Source: Dioscorea cayenensis subsp. rotundata
Taxonomy: Eukaryota > Streptophyta > Magnoliopsida > Dioscoreales > Dioscoreaceae
Direction of reading: 5' to 3'
DNA length: 64,000 nt
Assembly: GCF_009730915.1 (NCBI RefSeq)
Contig: NC_052475.1
Location: 124,001-188,000 of the forward strand
Below, one piece after another: positions 11,101-24,814 of the stretch (positions are counted from its first letter, which is position 1; every line of letters begins with the position of its first letter). The notes below the pieces were generated by a model that worked only from the letters and a program-made list of their open reading frames with translations, had not been told where the DNA came from and did no database searches. Made by a program: the position numbers and the translations under genes.

Positions 11101-14100
11101 ACCAATTCCTCATGGCTCACGTGTGAAGGTACTATTTAGTTGCTGACCATTAAATTTTGCCCATTTCTTATATTGTAATAATTTATTGAAATTCTTTGGA
11201 ATATCTGAATGATATTAGATCTTGTTTATTCATGCAATCTATCATTGTTCCTAGTTTGAGTTATCAGAATTTAGGAGTTCTAAAACATGGATGATCTATT
11301 AGCTCATTAGATTTCTTCCTGGTAAAAAAACCTGATGTTGCGTGCTTTTATAGCATTTGTTGATGAAAGAAAGTTAAATCTCTGTATGATGGAAGAATTG
11401 ATCGTATAGTGACAAGCTGCTGCCATGTTATTGCACACTTGAACTCTGCCATATTTCTATTGCTTTCTTAGAAATGTTCAAATATAAAGGGGGAGAAAGC
11501 TTTTATCTGGAAAAGCGAGTAACATAATAATAGTCCTATTTTGCAAGTGAGAATAGTTATATATGTCTCAATTATCTTCATTGTTTGATTGTTGTATATT
11601 CATCTGTTTGTGTCTTTTCAGACCCTGTCAAACACTTTAAGAATTTAATGGCCATCAATGTGGTTTACAAGTTGTTCATCGGTTGTTTTATTATCCAAAT
11701 ATATCCAAAATATTTAATGATCAAACGCACCCTCTTCTTCACGTATAATTATCCGGCGAACTAATCATCACTAACCCTATAATCACAATGTCACCACAGA
11801 TACGTATGGATAGTCCATCTGGCGTGAAAGACTCAATCCCTGCATGGATAAAGTTCTCTGTTCAGGCCCCTGGGGAAATACCTTACAATGGTGTATATTA
11901 TGATCCTCCGGAGGAGGTATTATTATTTCCCTGTTAAATATCATTTGGATAAAAAGCTTCCGAATAATTAATTAGTTTTTTTCCTGTGATGGGCATTTGG
12001 TATTTTATTTTTGAGTATTTATTTTATTTCTGAAATTCAGTTTTTCATTTATCTACATAGGAAAGGTATATATTCAAGCATCCTAGGCCAAAAGCTCCAA
12101 AATCTATACGTATTTATGAGTCACATGTTGGAATGAGTAGCACGGTAAGCCTTCCACATTTTTTTTAACCATTCCATCTTTTATTTGTTTTACATCAATA
12201 TTTGGTGCAAGACCTTCCATATTTCTTGGTGTGCCTTCTCAAACAATTACACAACAATTATGGTGAAGGGCTAAGGTAGTCGCTACTTTATATTTTTCCG
12301 GACGTGGTTTGGTTGGGGTTAAGAAAATCACGTTTAAGTTGGTTTTTGAGTTAAATTTGACTTAATTAAAATAAATATTTTAAAATGATGGGCATTTTTT
12401 ATTACTTATTATTAATATATACATATATTTTTAATTAATTCAATCTTGAAATATAAGTTGGTGGGACTCCCCCCAAATAGTTCTTAATGATTGTTGATGT
12501 TGACATTTTGATTCTTCTATTGAACAATAATGAGCATTCCTGTGCAATTTATTTCAATAATTTCATGGACAAACTATTATTGAATTATTATTTCCTGTGT
12601 GGAAGTATAAATTTTTCATATAATACTTTCAAGCATGGGTTTTTGGTGCAAACTTGAAACAGTGTTACTGCCAAAACATGATAGTTCTTTTCTTTTTTTG
12701 ATAAATAAGTAAATTAATAAAATGGCCATATCTATAAGGAACCTTAGGCGACATTAATTTCTGTTGTTCCATGCTTGTATTGTATACAATATTCACTGGT
12801 ATTTTGTTTCTTTACCTAGACTTGGGTTGTCACTTGCAGGAACCCAAGATTAACACATACGCTAACTTCAGGGATGATGTATTACCCCGGATTAAACGAC
12901 TTGGATACAATGCTGTTCAGATAATGGCCATTCAAGAGCACTCATATTATGGAAGTTTTGGGTAATTTACACCTTTTTGGATTTTGTGGAAGTTCAAGCT
13001 TAACATATTTTTTTTGTTGTGACCTAGCTAAAGTACTGAAACTTGCAAGCCATATTTTTGGCATTCATTGAATCACCTGTTTGATATTTTCCAAATTAAA
13101 CCATTTGAAATCTGTCAAATCCGACAGTTCCTCTTCATTATGTATTTAAGAACCAAGCTAACCCTTTTTATTAATTTTGTTCAGGTAGAGAAATTTCCTA
13201 GATGTGAAAGTTATGCTATGCTCTTCATGTTTCTGTTGGTCATATATTATCAATCAGTGTTCTTGATACCTGTCTAGTAACCATTATGTTTGTTGTTTTA
13301 TATTTTTTGTAGGTATCATGTAACCAATTTCTTTGCGCCAAGCAGTCGTTTTGGAACTCCAGATGATCTCAAATCCTTGATTGATAAAGCTCATGAGCTT
13401 GGAATAATTGTCCTAATGGATATTGTGCACAGGTTATATTCAAAATTTTTTTGTATCAGTCTTTTTTTTCCTTCAGAAGTATCCTTACCTCTTTCATATT
13501 GGTCATGTTATCTTTAATAATATGATGGTTTTGTCATTATCCATTCACATTTATTGTTTTCCCATTGTTTCTCTAACTGATAATGCTAGCAACTTGATCA
13601 GACGGGGTTATCGAGTGAAATTTTAGAAAATGAGGCTCTGTACACTTCAAAATAGAAAAGGAAATCAGCTGATGACACAGAAATTTTCAGATGAAAATAA
13701 AATAAAATTATTGACATTTGAATAAGCTGTGATGTGAATTAATATTTTAAGTAATGGGAGTAAGATATGACTACTATTTTTTTATGTTCAAGAAAGGTAA
13801 TGAAGTTGTACTTTCACTTAATCAAGATGTGCCTTCTTGGATTTCTGAGAGAAGTGGCTGTTTGGCTCAAGTAATAATGAATTTGTTGCTCAACCTTTTA
13901 TTTCCGTTTTCTATATATGTATGCTGGTGTTTTTTGGAACTAAGCCTTCATCAGGAAAGCATCAATGCCCGGATTAATGTGAAAACAACGTTGGTGCTGT
14001 GCATATCTGTGCTCAATCTTCTATATCTTACATCAACGCCTTATTTTTTGTTACTTGCCCTTGAGGCATCTAACTTTGTTTACATTGATAACCCAGCCAT

Positions 14101-17100
14101 GCGTCAAATAACGTCTTAGATGGGTTGAATCAGATTTGATGGGACGGACACTCACTATTTCCACTCTGGATCTCGTGGGCACCACTGGATGTGGGATTCT
14201 CGCCTTTTCAACTATGGAAGTTGGGAGGTGTGAACAAACTCTGTAGATTTGTTGTCACAACAATGTGCTGACTTCCTTATCTCCTGTCACATTATGTTTA
14301 ACCTGCCTCTGATTCTGTGCAGGTGTTGAGATTTCTCCTTTCCAATGCAAGATGGTGGCTTGATGAATATAAGTTTGATGGTTTCAGATTTGATGGAGTT
14401 ACCTCAATGATGTATACACACCATGGGTTGGCGGTAAGCAGAATATAAGTCATCATTGTCTGGTTGTTTTAGATCTCAGGTCAAATTGCCTTGTTTGAAC
14501 TTATCCTATCATCAAAGAGTACATTAGGTTCTAAACATCTCTCTTATGGAAGGTTAAACTGTTTGATTTTTTTTATAATGCTATAGACAACTATATCAGA
14601 AGTGGAGAATGCTTGAATTACAGGTGGGTTATCACCCTTAAATTTTCTATTTATTTTCTGCTATTATTTCCAATCTTACTCCATGGTTTTTTGAAGACCA
14701 TGAAATAATAGCTATTTGGGAATGTTAAGGATATACTTACCCAGATTTTCCTTTTTGTGGTCTTCTTTGAATTGTTTGAAATTCCTTTTACAAGTGTAAT
14801 TTGTTTTACCCATATTTGCTGGTTGTGTTCTCTTGATGCTTTCAGGTGGGTTTCACTGGAAACTACAATGAATACTTTGGATTGGCAACTGATGTGGATG
14901 CGATGGTCTATCTTATGCTGGTCAATGATCTTATTCATGGGCTTTTTCCAAATGCAGTTACCATTGGTGAAGATGTAAGTTAACATCATGAGCTTTACAT
15001 TTGGTTTTATTTTTTATTTTTTTATTTTTTTATTTTTTTATTATTTATGCTCAATAAAATGTATTGTGTTGTTAATGTGTTATGTGTGAATTAACAAGAG
15101 CTGTAGATATGTATATATATAGTGATTCTTCTGTAGTATAAATGGATGTATCCAACTGGTTTTTGTTGTGAGATCTAGATCGGTTGGGATATTTTGTATT
15201 CAAGGTACAGAAAAATCATTGTACCTGCATATATTGCTGTGTTCCTTGAGTATTATGATTATCAACTGGAGTATCTGAGATGAACCAGCCTCTTTTATGT
15301 TGTTGATGGATTTGCGTGCATTAACATCATCTTTTATAGTGCCAAAAGAGTTTTCCAATAATGATTCTTAACGATAAGCCAAGTTAGGTGATCCTACAAT
15401 TAACTTGTACAATCCCATGTGCCTGTGTGTGTGTGTATGCCTGTCTGTGTCTCTGTGTCATATTCTTGTCCCTATGCATTAATTCATTTTCAATTTATTA
15501 TGTAGCATTAATTTGAATGTATGGTGTGTTATATTCTTATCATGATGCATTGATTCATTTTCAATTTATTTTGTAGCATTAATTTGAATGTATGGTGTGT
15601 TATATTCTTATCACGATGCATTGATTTATTTTCAATTTATAATGTAGCATTAATTTGAATGTATTATGTATGTTATATTCTTTTCGCTATGTGTTGATTC
15701 ATTTTCAATTTATTAGGTTGCATTAATTTGAATGTATGCCTCAGGTAAGCGGAATGCCAGCGTTCTGCATTCCTGTTAAAGATGGTGGTGTTGGTTTTGA
15801 TTATCGACTTCATATGGCTATTGCTGACAAATGGATTGAAATTCTAAAGTAAGTAAAACTGAGATGGTGCGCAGGTACATAACTCTGTTGTTAGTAGTCT
15901 AGCTGAATTTTGCTGCACACTGCCAATTATGTGATGGTTGCCTCTTGGCTTTCACATTTTTCGTCAATGTGAAAGTTATCATTGACTTATTTTGGAGTAG
16001 GAAAGATGAACTGAGCCTCAGGTCACTTTGTTAATATTCTTGCCTGTGTACCTTAGTCAAACTAGGATAGTATAGTGACTCATCTGATAATAGAATAGTC
16101 ACTAAAAAAATCTTATTATAATTTTTTTTTTTTTTTATCATATTCTTTACTATTTTTGCAAATTTTCTAATTCCCTTGGAAATCACCATATGCATATTCA
16201 GTTTTAATTTACTTTGATGGTTATTATAGGTTAAAGGATGAGAACTGGAAAATGGGCGAAATTGTATACACCCTCACAAATAGGAGGTGGTCAGAAAAGT
16301 GTGTTGGATATGCTGAAAGCCATGATCAAGCTCTTGTTGGGGACAAGACTATTGCATTTTGGCTAATGGACAAGGTAATCTTTGCTGTAGAATGCTTTTA
16401 TCTGCGTTTATTTGGAAGCATTTATGTACCTGTGATTGCTTGTGCATGTATTTCTGTCTGGTTTTTTACATCTATATGCATTGTACATGCCTAGACTCAT
16501 ACACCTCTATTCTTGATTTGCTTGTTTATCTAGCTCTTAACTTAAATGTGTGCATTCACTTATTTTTAGTCTTCTAGAATGTTTCTCTTGAATATTTTTT
16601 CAAAAAGTTGTGTTATGCATGGGCATTCATGCAGCATTCAAAATGAAGAATATTCTCATGCATGCACAAACTTAAACAATAGAAGTACATTCCTTATTGA
16701 ACTCATTTTAGCAGGGTAGTGTCTATCAATGGTTTTCTACATGTCATATCAATGAAAATGCTTAAAAAAAAAAATTGCTCATCAATGTCCACCAATGAAG
16801 CCATGATGGAATTAATGGCCTCTAGATTAGTCAGTGCAGAAATTACTATTTCTATTTCATTTAGTAACTCTAAGATACTTGCATTGGTCAACACCTAAAT
16901 TTTTTGGTCTACTAATTTCCACTCAAGCCACATTTTGTTTTAGTTTGGATTCTGCATATTGATATTAAGACCATACATATGCCCTGCTTCATCTCCATGT
17001 CCAAATTTTAGAAAATGGTTGTCCTAAATGCCATGCTAGCCACAGGACAATAATATCATATGTCATGGTTGGTGACTCTATCCTTGTTGGTACTATATCT

Positions 17101-19167
17101 TATTTTATGGAGTATTTTCTGCAGGATATGTATGACTATATGGCTCTTGATGTTCCAACAACTCCTAGAATAGAGAGAGGAATAGCTCTCCACAAGATGA
17201 TCAGGTTAATCACTATGGGATTAGGTGGAGAAGGATACCTTAATTTCATGGGTAATGAGTTTGGGCATCCTGGTAAGAATTAGCTTAGCAACGCTATATT
17301 TATATCAAGTTCAATAATTATGTTGTTACTAGTTAGATCCTGATAACTCGCAAATTTACTATATATTATGTTCCATTCTTTTCCTGTGTTTCAGAGTGGA
17401 TCGATTTTCCAAGAGGTGATCAAAGACTTCCAAATGGTAGGGTGATATCGAGCAATAATTATAGCTTGGACAAGTGTCGCCGTAGATTTGATTTGGTAAG
17501 CTTCATGGATTGTTGCATCTACTTAATACAAGGTTGTGGTTTGCTATCATATATACATGTATAGGAATGGTTTATCGAATTTGTTTTGGCAGAAGGATAA
17601 GAGCAAAATTATTGGAAAAATTCCTTATGAATTTGTGACAAATAGTTAGTTTGAAACCCTGCTAACTCTCACTTATGTAAGCTTATCATGCTGCCTAAGT
17701 ATCTTAGGTATTGTCATCAAAATTTGGGTGATCACTCTGTTTTAGGTCGATACTGAAGTGAATGGAAAGGTGGCATTTTGGACTATGCTAAGATGTTTTT
17801 TTTTTACTCATCAATCTTCTTAGTTCCCATTACTTGCGTGGTTCCATCAATTTCCTTTTAAAGATTAGGGATACCATGAGCACTTTTGGAGATCTCCTTG
17901 ATATCTTATAGATACTGCAATACAACTATTGCCTGCCTTCTCGATTGTTACAATCCACCAATGTTTTTGCATTGGGTGTAACAGATCTTGGTGCAACAAG
18001 TACCAGCATAACTTGGGGGAGGTGATCAGTTAATGGCAATAGGGGGCAAAGTAGGTTGCCCACCTATTAAGAACCATAGACATTTTTGGCTCATCACAGT
18101 CACGTGTTTATGATCCTTTTTTGTGTGTGTGTGTGTAATTTTAGTGAAACTGCTGAGGCATTTTATTTGCTCACAGTTTCTATGCCATCTCAAAATGTGA
18201 TTCCATTGAGATCATTTGTTTTTAATGGTTATTCTTATTTAGTTTTGCATTTGACATTATATATATAGCGACGGAGTCAATGGTTGTTGAAAAATGTTGA
18301 AATAGTCTAATGTTTGGACTGATATTTACATGATATCTTTTCTTATTTCCATGCCATTGTCATTGTAATTGCAGGGAGATGCAGATTACCTAAGGTACCG
18401 TGGAATGCAGGAATTTGATCAAGCAATGCAACATCTTGAGGAGAAATATGGTGTATGTGTAGCTTTTGGTACCTCTTCCTTGGCAGTTTTTTTCCTTACT
18501 TTTACTCCTGGGAAAGTTTTATAACCTTGAAATATGAATTGGCTGACAATTTGTGGATTTATGTTATTATATAGTTCATGACTTCAGAACACCAGTTTGT
18601 GTCACGGCAAGATGAAGGCGACAAGATGGTTGTTTTTGAACGAGGTGATTTGGTATTTGTCTTCAATTTCCATTGGAACAACAGTTACTTTAACTACCGA
18701 GTCGGCTGTTCAAAGCCTGGAAAATATAAAGTAAGATGTGATTTTGCTGCCCACATTTGTTCTAAATGTTTTGGTACAATATGTTTTTCTTTCATCAATC
18801 TTGAGAATGTAACTTTTTTATCTTAATTTTATTGTTTGGCATGCTTGTGATATTTTAAACAAAGTTGATGCCAGGGTCTGATGTGCGATATGCTATTAAT
18901 TTCAGGTGGTTTTAAGTTCTGATGATGGTTGGTTTGGTGGCTTCGACCGTATTGATCCCAAAGCAGAGTACTTCACTAGTGTATGCATTCACTCATTATG
19001 TTAACTACTTCAACCTGGTTTCCTTTTTTGGCTTGTCAGGACAACAATAACATGACTTTCCCCTTGTCTTCCCCTTGCAGGAAGGAAGGTATGACAATAG
19101 TCCCCGCTCTTTCTCAGTGTATGCTCCAAATAGAACAGCTGTCGTGTATGCTCTCTGTGATGAATGA
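8196..19167 (+). CDS. SBE2: Starch branching enzyme class II (1,4-alpha-glucan branching enzyme), plastidial, with frameshift in exon 12
   Basis: Forms alpha-1,6 branches in amylopectin in the plastid. I place 22 coding exons: 8196-8325, 8662-8825, 9059-9531, 9804-9902, 10280-10322, 10502-10561, 11048-11128, 11800-11916, 12061-12144, 12840-12961, 13313-13432, 14097-14227, 14323-14433, 14846-14974, 15745-15848, 16230-16374, 17125-17272, 17395-17495, 18375-18452, 18575-18730, 18906-18980, 19081-19167. The frame-corrected length would be about 918 aa. Order: Ser/Arg-rich transit peptide, acidic N-terminal repeats (residues 112-206), CBM48 ([17 protein letters not shown]), GH13 barrel. Catalytic residues are visible: Asp in FRFDGV (exon 13), Glu in TIGEDV (exon 14) and Asp in ESHDQ (exon 16). 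The 22-exon layout and domain order fit class II rather than class I. Exon 12 is 131 nt where phase demands 130. An extra base at about 14134 gives a TGA at 14137-14139, after 511 codons and before every catalytic residue. Either this allele is null or the base is a sequence error. Confidence 0.93.
9098..9382 (+). repeat. Five in-frame 57-bp tandem repeats in SBE2 exon 3
   Basis: Five consecutive 57-bp units start at 9098, 9155, 9212, 9269 and 9326. Each encodes 19 residues of the form [19 protein letters not shown]. Copies 2 and 3 are identical or nearly so. The last copy is the most diverged ([19 protein letters not shown]). The unit is acidic and lies between the transit peptide and the carbohydrate-binding module, in the part of SBEII that varies most between species. 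Confidence 0.95.
15455..15740 (+). repeat. Minisatellite, four copies of 71-73 bp, in SBE2 intron 14
   Basis: The phrase 'gcattaatttgaatgtatg' recurs at 15505, 15576, 15647 and 15720. Each is preceded by 'ttgattcattttcaattta' and 'ttatattctt' blocks, giving a period of 71 to 73 bp. The array abuts the intron 14 splice acceptor: the CAG at 15742-15744 follows directly after the last unit. Confidence 0.9.
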
Positions 19168-19600
19168 TTCAAAAGCTTCGTTAGGCCTTTCCAGTTGAAT
19201 GCGGCAGCTCTGATGAAGTGACCGCAGTTGTGGAATCCAGTGGCATCATCATCCATGCAGATATAGTAGATCAGCTTGACATTGTTATTGATGATGATTA
19301 TTCTATCCACTCCACTTTTGTTAATATAGCTTCATCCTTGGGCGGTAGCATACCAGCAGAAAGTGCTTTCCTAAACTCCTTCCACTCGCAGCAGCATATG
19401 GTTCCTCCTTTTTTCCTGATGAATAACTGATTCGGAGGAAATTTGTGTTGATGTTTTTCCCATCTATATATCATCTATGAATAATTTTTACATGTACGGC
19501 ATAGTAATGGAATTAGTTGTGGCAGCCACTGATATTCATTCCTTCCTTGTAATACACTACTACGAGTCAATTCTGATGAATAAAGGCGAACATGGTGGCA
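19168..19600 (+). other. SBE2 3' UTR
   Basis: Non-coding sequence after the TGA stop. An AATAAA signal at 19579-19584 is a plausible polyadenylation element about 410 bases after the stop. From here to 20290 nothing else is visible beyond AT-rich and microsatellite-like sequence. Confidence 0.5.
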
Positions 19601-20290
19601 GTAAGTTGATTTCATGCTGGTGAGATCAAGTGGATTGTGTCTTTGATGCGTAATTGATTCCTATAAATGGATTTCTGATGATGTTGCAAGCCAGATACAT
19701 AATATATATATATATATAATACATGTCGTAAGTGTCCTTTTTATATGAAATCATAAATCCTACGGTAAAAAAAATCAAAACTTGAAGGTGGGTAGTATTT
19801 TGATGGGATAAATAATAACCCAATATATTTATGTTATATGTTGACAGATTTTACTAGTGTATTGTATTTGGTGGCACATAACACTCTTTGAGTAATGGCG
19901 TGACGCGAAACTATCCAGATGCTCTCTCTACCACCAAACCAAAGCAGCGTATTGAGTATTCTACAGCGACCGCGGTACTAGAATAGATTCCTGATGTCCA
20001 CCAGTAGCAATGAGGCATCCACAACCTATCAGTCAGTCTATGATTCACAAAGGCATTTTGGCATTTGACAAATCAGGGTTTGATCAGATCACACTACTCT
20101 AGTAGTAGTTGGCATGTCAGGGACAAAAGTAAAGATGCATATATATATATAATGAGTATGGGACAACACTATGGTATATACATCACTGGTTGACATGTCA
20201 ACCACCTATGGATACCTGCCTAGCCTAACCAGGCCCCACTCTTCGTCCTCCCCAACATTATGAGAACTCGTCGTATTTAGGGCGTTTATA

Positions 20291-20925
20291 CCATAGTTAT
20301 CAGACCCGGCCCGGGCATTAACCCGGTCAAGACTCTGGGTCACGGGTCAATTGGTTCAACCGTCGGATCATTTGGGTCAATGCTGGGTTGATAAAAATAT
20401 TTTAAAATATTATTTTTTTAAAATTATAAATTAGTTTTTTAATTATATAATAATATATCATAATAATATCCATGAATTATTAGTTATCAAATAAATAATT
20501 TGATGGAAAAAATACAAAATAATTGCTAATCTTTGATTTGGAAGTAGTAGAAAAAGAGGAAAAAAAGCTCAAACTTCACATAATATCGATACATAACAAT
20601 ACTAATTCACGATAAAAGTTTTAAATTTATCATCAAACTATCAAACCAAACTCAATCCAATATATAACCAAAAGTTCAAAAATTGAAATTACAAATCAAA
20701 ACTGGGTCAATTAGTCGATCACGGGTCAATCTGGTTCGATCACGGGTCAATCGATCCCGACCATTGGGTCAACCGGTCTAACCACCGGTCAAAAGCGGGT
20801 CAATCGCGGGTCGAACAGGGTTGATTGCATAATCGGTCTAATTAAAGACCCGGGACCGGTTGAAGCACCGGGTCACCGGGTCAACCGGTCTGACCGCCGG
20901 GCCGGTCCGGGTTTGATAACTATGG
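20291..20925. mobile_element. MITE copy 1 (tandem pair)
   Basis: A 635-bp non-coding element begins CCATAGTTATCAGACCCGG and ends with the inverted form CCGGGTTTGATAACTATGG, so it has terminal inverted repeats of roughly 27 bp. GGGTCAA/CCGGTC-rich subterminal blocks flank an AT-rich core. It is bounded by TTTATA on both sides (20285-20290 and 20926-20931), which reads as the target duplication. It has no coding capacity. Confidence 0.9.
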
Positions 20926-20931
20926 TTTATA

Positions 20932-21566
20932 CCATAGTTATCAGACCCGGCCCGGGCATTGACCCGGTCAAGACTCTGGGTCACGGTCAATTGGTTCAAC
21001 CGTCGGGTCATTTGGGATTCAAATCTTTCGGGTTGATAAAAAAATATTTTAAAATATTATTTTTTTAAAAATTATAAATTAGTTTTTAATTATATAATAA
21101 TATATCATAATAATATCCATGAATTATTAGTTATCAAATAAATAATTTGATGGAAAAAAATACAAAAATAATTGCTAATCTTTGATTTGGAAGTAGTAGA
21201 AAAAGAGGGAAAAAGCTCAAACTTCACATAATATCAATACATAGCAATACTAATTCACGATAAAAGTTTAAATTTATCATCAAACTATCAAACCAAACTC
21301 AATCCAATATATAACCAAAGTTCAAAATTGAAATTACAAATCAAACTGAGTCAATTGGTCGGACCACGGGTCAATCGGTTCGACCACGGGTCAATCGATC
21401 CCGATCACTGGGTCAACCGGTCTAACCACCGGGTCAAAGCGGGTCAATCGCGGTCGAGCGGGTTGATTCGATAACCGGTCTAATTAAAGACCCGGACCGA
21501 TTGAAGCACCGGGTCACCGGGTCAACCAGTCTGACCGCCGGGCCGGTCCGGGTTTGATAACTATGG
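20932..21566. mobile_element. MITE copy 2 (tandem pair)
   Basis: The second 635-bp copy is in the same orientation, differs from copy 1 only by scattered substitutions and short indels, and has the same terminal inverted repeats. A third TTTATA follows at 21567-21572, so the array is TTTATA-MITE-TTTATA-MITE-TTTATA. The intervening TTTATA is shared. Confidence 0.9.
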
Positions 21567-21572
21567 TTTATA

Positions 21573-23654
21573 GTTTATACAATGTCAGCCTTTCATCTGA
21601 TTGTCCCTAAGATCCTTTCATGCTTCCCTTCTTAGATACCTCAGTCATGTGTGTGTGTGTGTGTGTGTAAACGACATTGGAGAATGGTGCTAGGTGAGAT
21701 GTAAATGACATGTCAACAACCATTCCGTTTTCGTGATTGGATGAGACTAGTCTAATAAAAAGAAAAAGGCATTAAGCTCACATATCACATGAACCGTGCA
21801 GTTTTTATATCATAAAGTTAATTATAGTTGTCATTAGTCTATTGTGATGTCAGGAGCGCCTAGCTAGGCTGTTCTTGGATTCTTTGTAGAGGTAGAGACA
21901 CATCAGTTCCAACTGTTAGCTTGAGAATCTGAACCATCACTTTGCATTGGGACCTTTTCTAGGTGCTATCTTATCATCCCTATTTTGAGTGGCACTGTAG
22001 ACCATGTCCAAGCCAGTTAATGAAATACAAATAAGCGCACGCACACAGTCACACTTGCATGTATCATTTTATTTTTATTTTTTTTTAAATTTACCACACC
22101 TGAGCATTCATATTTATATCCCTTTATATTCCCTTGCGCATGCTAAATTGTCCATGAGAACACTGTAGAACATCAATGGCGAGAAGAAACAAAAACAAAC
22201 ATCCATGAACCGATGGACAAGCCACCAGCAACGTAAATGAACTGCTTTCTTTTATCATAGATCAACATGAATTGATAAAGACTAAAGAGACGTGCACGCT
22301 AGAAACAGTGAAGCATTCAATGTAATGGTCCTTGTAAGGACCAACCTCATCCTAAAAAAAACAAAACTAGCTAGAATTCACCAATTATATATATCAAGAG
22401 GAATTATGCTATGTATATATTTTGATTGCTTGTTGAAGAGTAAAACACCATTTTTTAATTATATATAATGAATGAAAAGAGAAAGAGATAGAGCCATAGA
22501 GGCATGGAGTTGTGTCCTTCCATGCCATGCCATGCCTGTTCGTATTTATAGCCAGAGACAAGCATTTAAGTAAAATAATAATAATAATAATGATAATGAT
22601 GTATGTATAAAAGAAAGGAACAGACATATGAATCCAAAAACAGGACTGTTTTGCAGTTAAAGCTTGAATATTGCTCCACGTAATCGCTCTCGTCGTCACG
22701 TTTATAGAAATATCAATACAAACCCATGCAAAGCTCGTGCATGCGGTGGCTTATGCTGGTCTTGGTTGAGCTTCACCCACGCCACCTCCTTTTTCACCGT
22801 TGGTCTGGGTTCAAGTGATAATCAAGAGTCCTTTGAGATCCACTCATATTTCAATATCTTCTTGTATTTCTCCTTCATGAAAACGACTGCACTCCTGGGA
22901 TATGTCCTATATCTAACTATCAATCCTGCTACCAAGAAGCCATATACTTCCGCCCATTTTTCTTTCCAGAGAATGTTTCAAAAATTCTTTATAGTCTGAT
23001 GTGGTCCTCTCCGAAGTCAAAGATGGTAAAAATTGTGACTTGTTCCCACATACTGTTATTTTTATAACATTCAGTGTCCATCCCATCACATTAAAAAAAA
23101 AATAAAAAATAAAAAAGCCCAAGCTAAAGTTATTATTAGGGGGCATCTCAAGTTCCAATATGTCTCGTCTCCTCATCACATAGATGACTGAACGGTCAAT
23201 GATTTGATAATCACACCGAATTAATTTCTTCTTTTTTGTTTTTTTCTTTTCTGAATAAAGGGTCTTGATGGTGCCTTTGTTTTTTTTCACTTTTTACAGA
23301 GTAGTAGTAAGTAAAGTTACATCGATTTGGCAGCCGATGGGAGCATGCGTGCTGCCATGCTCTGCTCTACAACCACAAAAATACACATCGGGAAAAAGAG
23401 AAAAAAAAAATAACAAGGCCCACAAATCTCCATATCAGTCCTTCTTTTCTGTCCTTTTTATCAAAATTAAATATATATTTTTTTATATATAGTTTTTATA
23501 ATTCCAAATATGAACCATTTTTTAAACAAAAGCACACGTATGTACGGCCCACTAGCTACCGACGGGCCCACGGTAGCAGACGGATCCATGATCGCATGCG
23601 AGATCCGATTTCCCGGCTGTCGGCCTCCGAATCCGATATATATAATATCACAAA

Positions 23655-23685
<31 letters not shown>

Positions 23686-24506
23686 TTGAGAATTGAGAAC
23701 CAAGTATACGAGAGGTCCACGTCCAGGGTCCTGCCACCACACCACCACCCCTCACTCACGTGACTCCATCCATCCATCCATCCATTCATTAATTCATCCA
23801 CCATACACTTGCCTCGGAACTAGAACTGCCCGCATCTTAAGACGATGATGATTGCTCGCCAGTTACTATCTGTAAGCGCCACGTAATTCGAGGCGGTGCC
23901 GTCATGGACCCGAAAAGTGAAAACTTTCATTGCTTAGAGAGCCTCCAGGTGCAACATTCATTCATGATTCATCCACCGCCACCGCTTCATCAAAACATGC
24001 TCTCCTCTCTCTCTCTCTGTTTCTATGTATTTCGTCACCTGTGAATAAATTAATAATTCCGCGGTATAACTGCTTTGATAATTGTTCTATTTTTCATTGC
24101 ACTGTCATTTTCCATAAGGTAAACAATCACTATCAAACAATTAATTGATAAATAATTTAGTAAAAAAATGATAAAAATCCAATATTCACTTTTTTTAAAA
24201 AATAAAAAACAAAGATACATACAATTTTCAAATCTTTGAAGAGTCAATTTTCTTATTTAATTTTGTTTTATAAATTACTACCAGTATTTATATAAAAAAA
24301 GATACTTAAAAAAAAAATGAAGATATATTATTATAAGAGCAACCTTCCTTTACTTTTTCCCTTAAAAAAAACTAATATTATTATTATTCATATATGATAT
24401 ATATATATAAAAAAAAGTAGGAAGGAAGAAGCAGTAAGTCCACAGTCCAGAGTGCAGCAGTATATCAGCAAAGTGCTTTATTTGTAGCCTTTCTCGTTCC
24501 CCTACC

Positions 24507-24538
<32 letters not shown>

Positions 24539-24814
24539 AGCCAGAAAGCCAGAAAGCCAGAGAGGCACAAGCACAACCCCAGGCCCAGGCCCAGCCTAGG
24601 CTAACAACACACTTGTCCACCTCCCTCCAATCAAAATATCCGCCATTTCAAAACCCCACTACACTTCTCCTTCTCTTTCCAGTTTCGCCCCCCTACTACC
24701 TCCTTAACATTAACATTAACATTAATGCTGTTCCTCTTATAGACTTCGTCATATATATTCTTCTTCTTCTTCTTATTATTGTTGTTGTTGTTGTTGTTGT
24801 TTGGTAGCTAACAA
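21573..24814. other. Intergenic region with microsatellites
   Basis: No supportable gene. It contains (GT)n near 21650, (AT)n runs near 23645-23690, a CCAGAA array near 24505-24565, and (TTC)n/(TTG)n tracts just before the next start codon (24760-24800). The last 400 bases are presumably promoter and 5' UTR of the gene at 24815. Confidence 0.4.

Noticed and set aside
13754-14119. 121-codon frame inside SBE2 intron 11 and exon 12
   Set aside because: It only overlaps exon 12 at its end; the rest is intronic with AT-rich composition.
22664-22999. 111-codon frame downstream of the MITE pair
   Set aside because: No recognisable domain, no ATG-based start in good context, no splice or family support.
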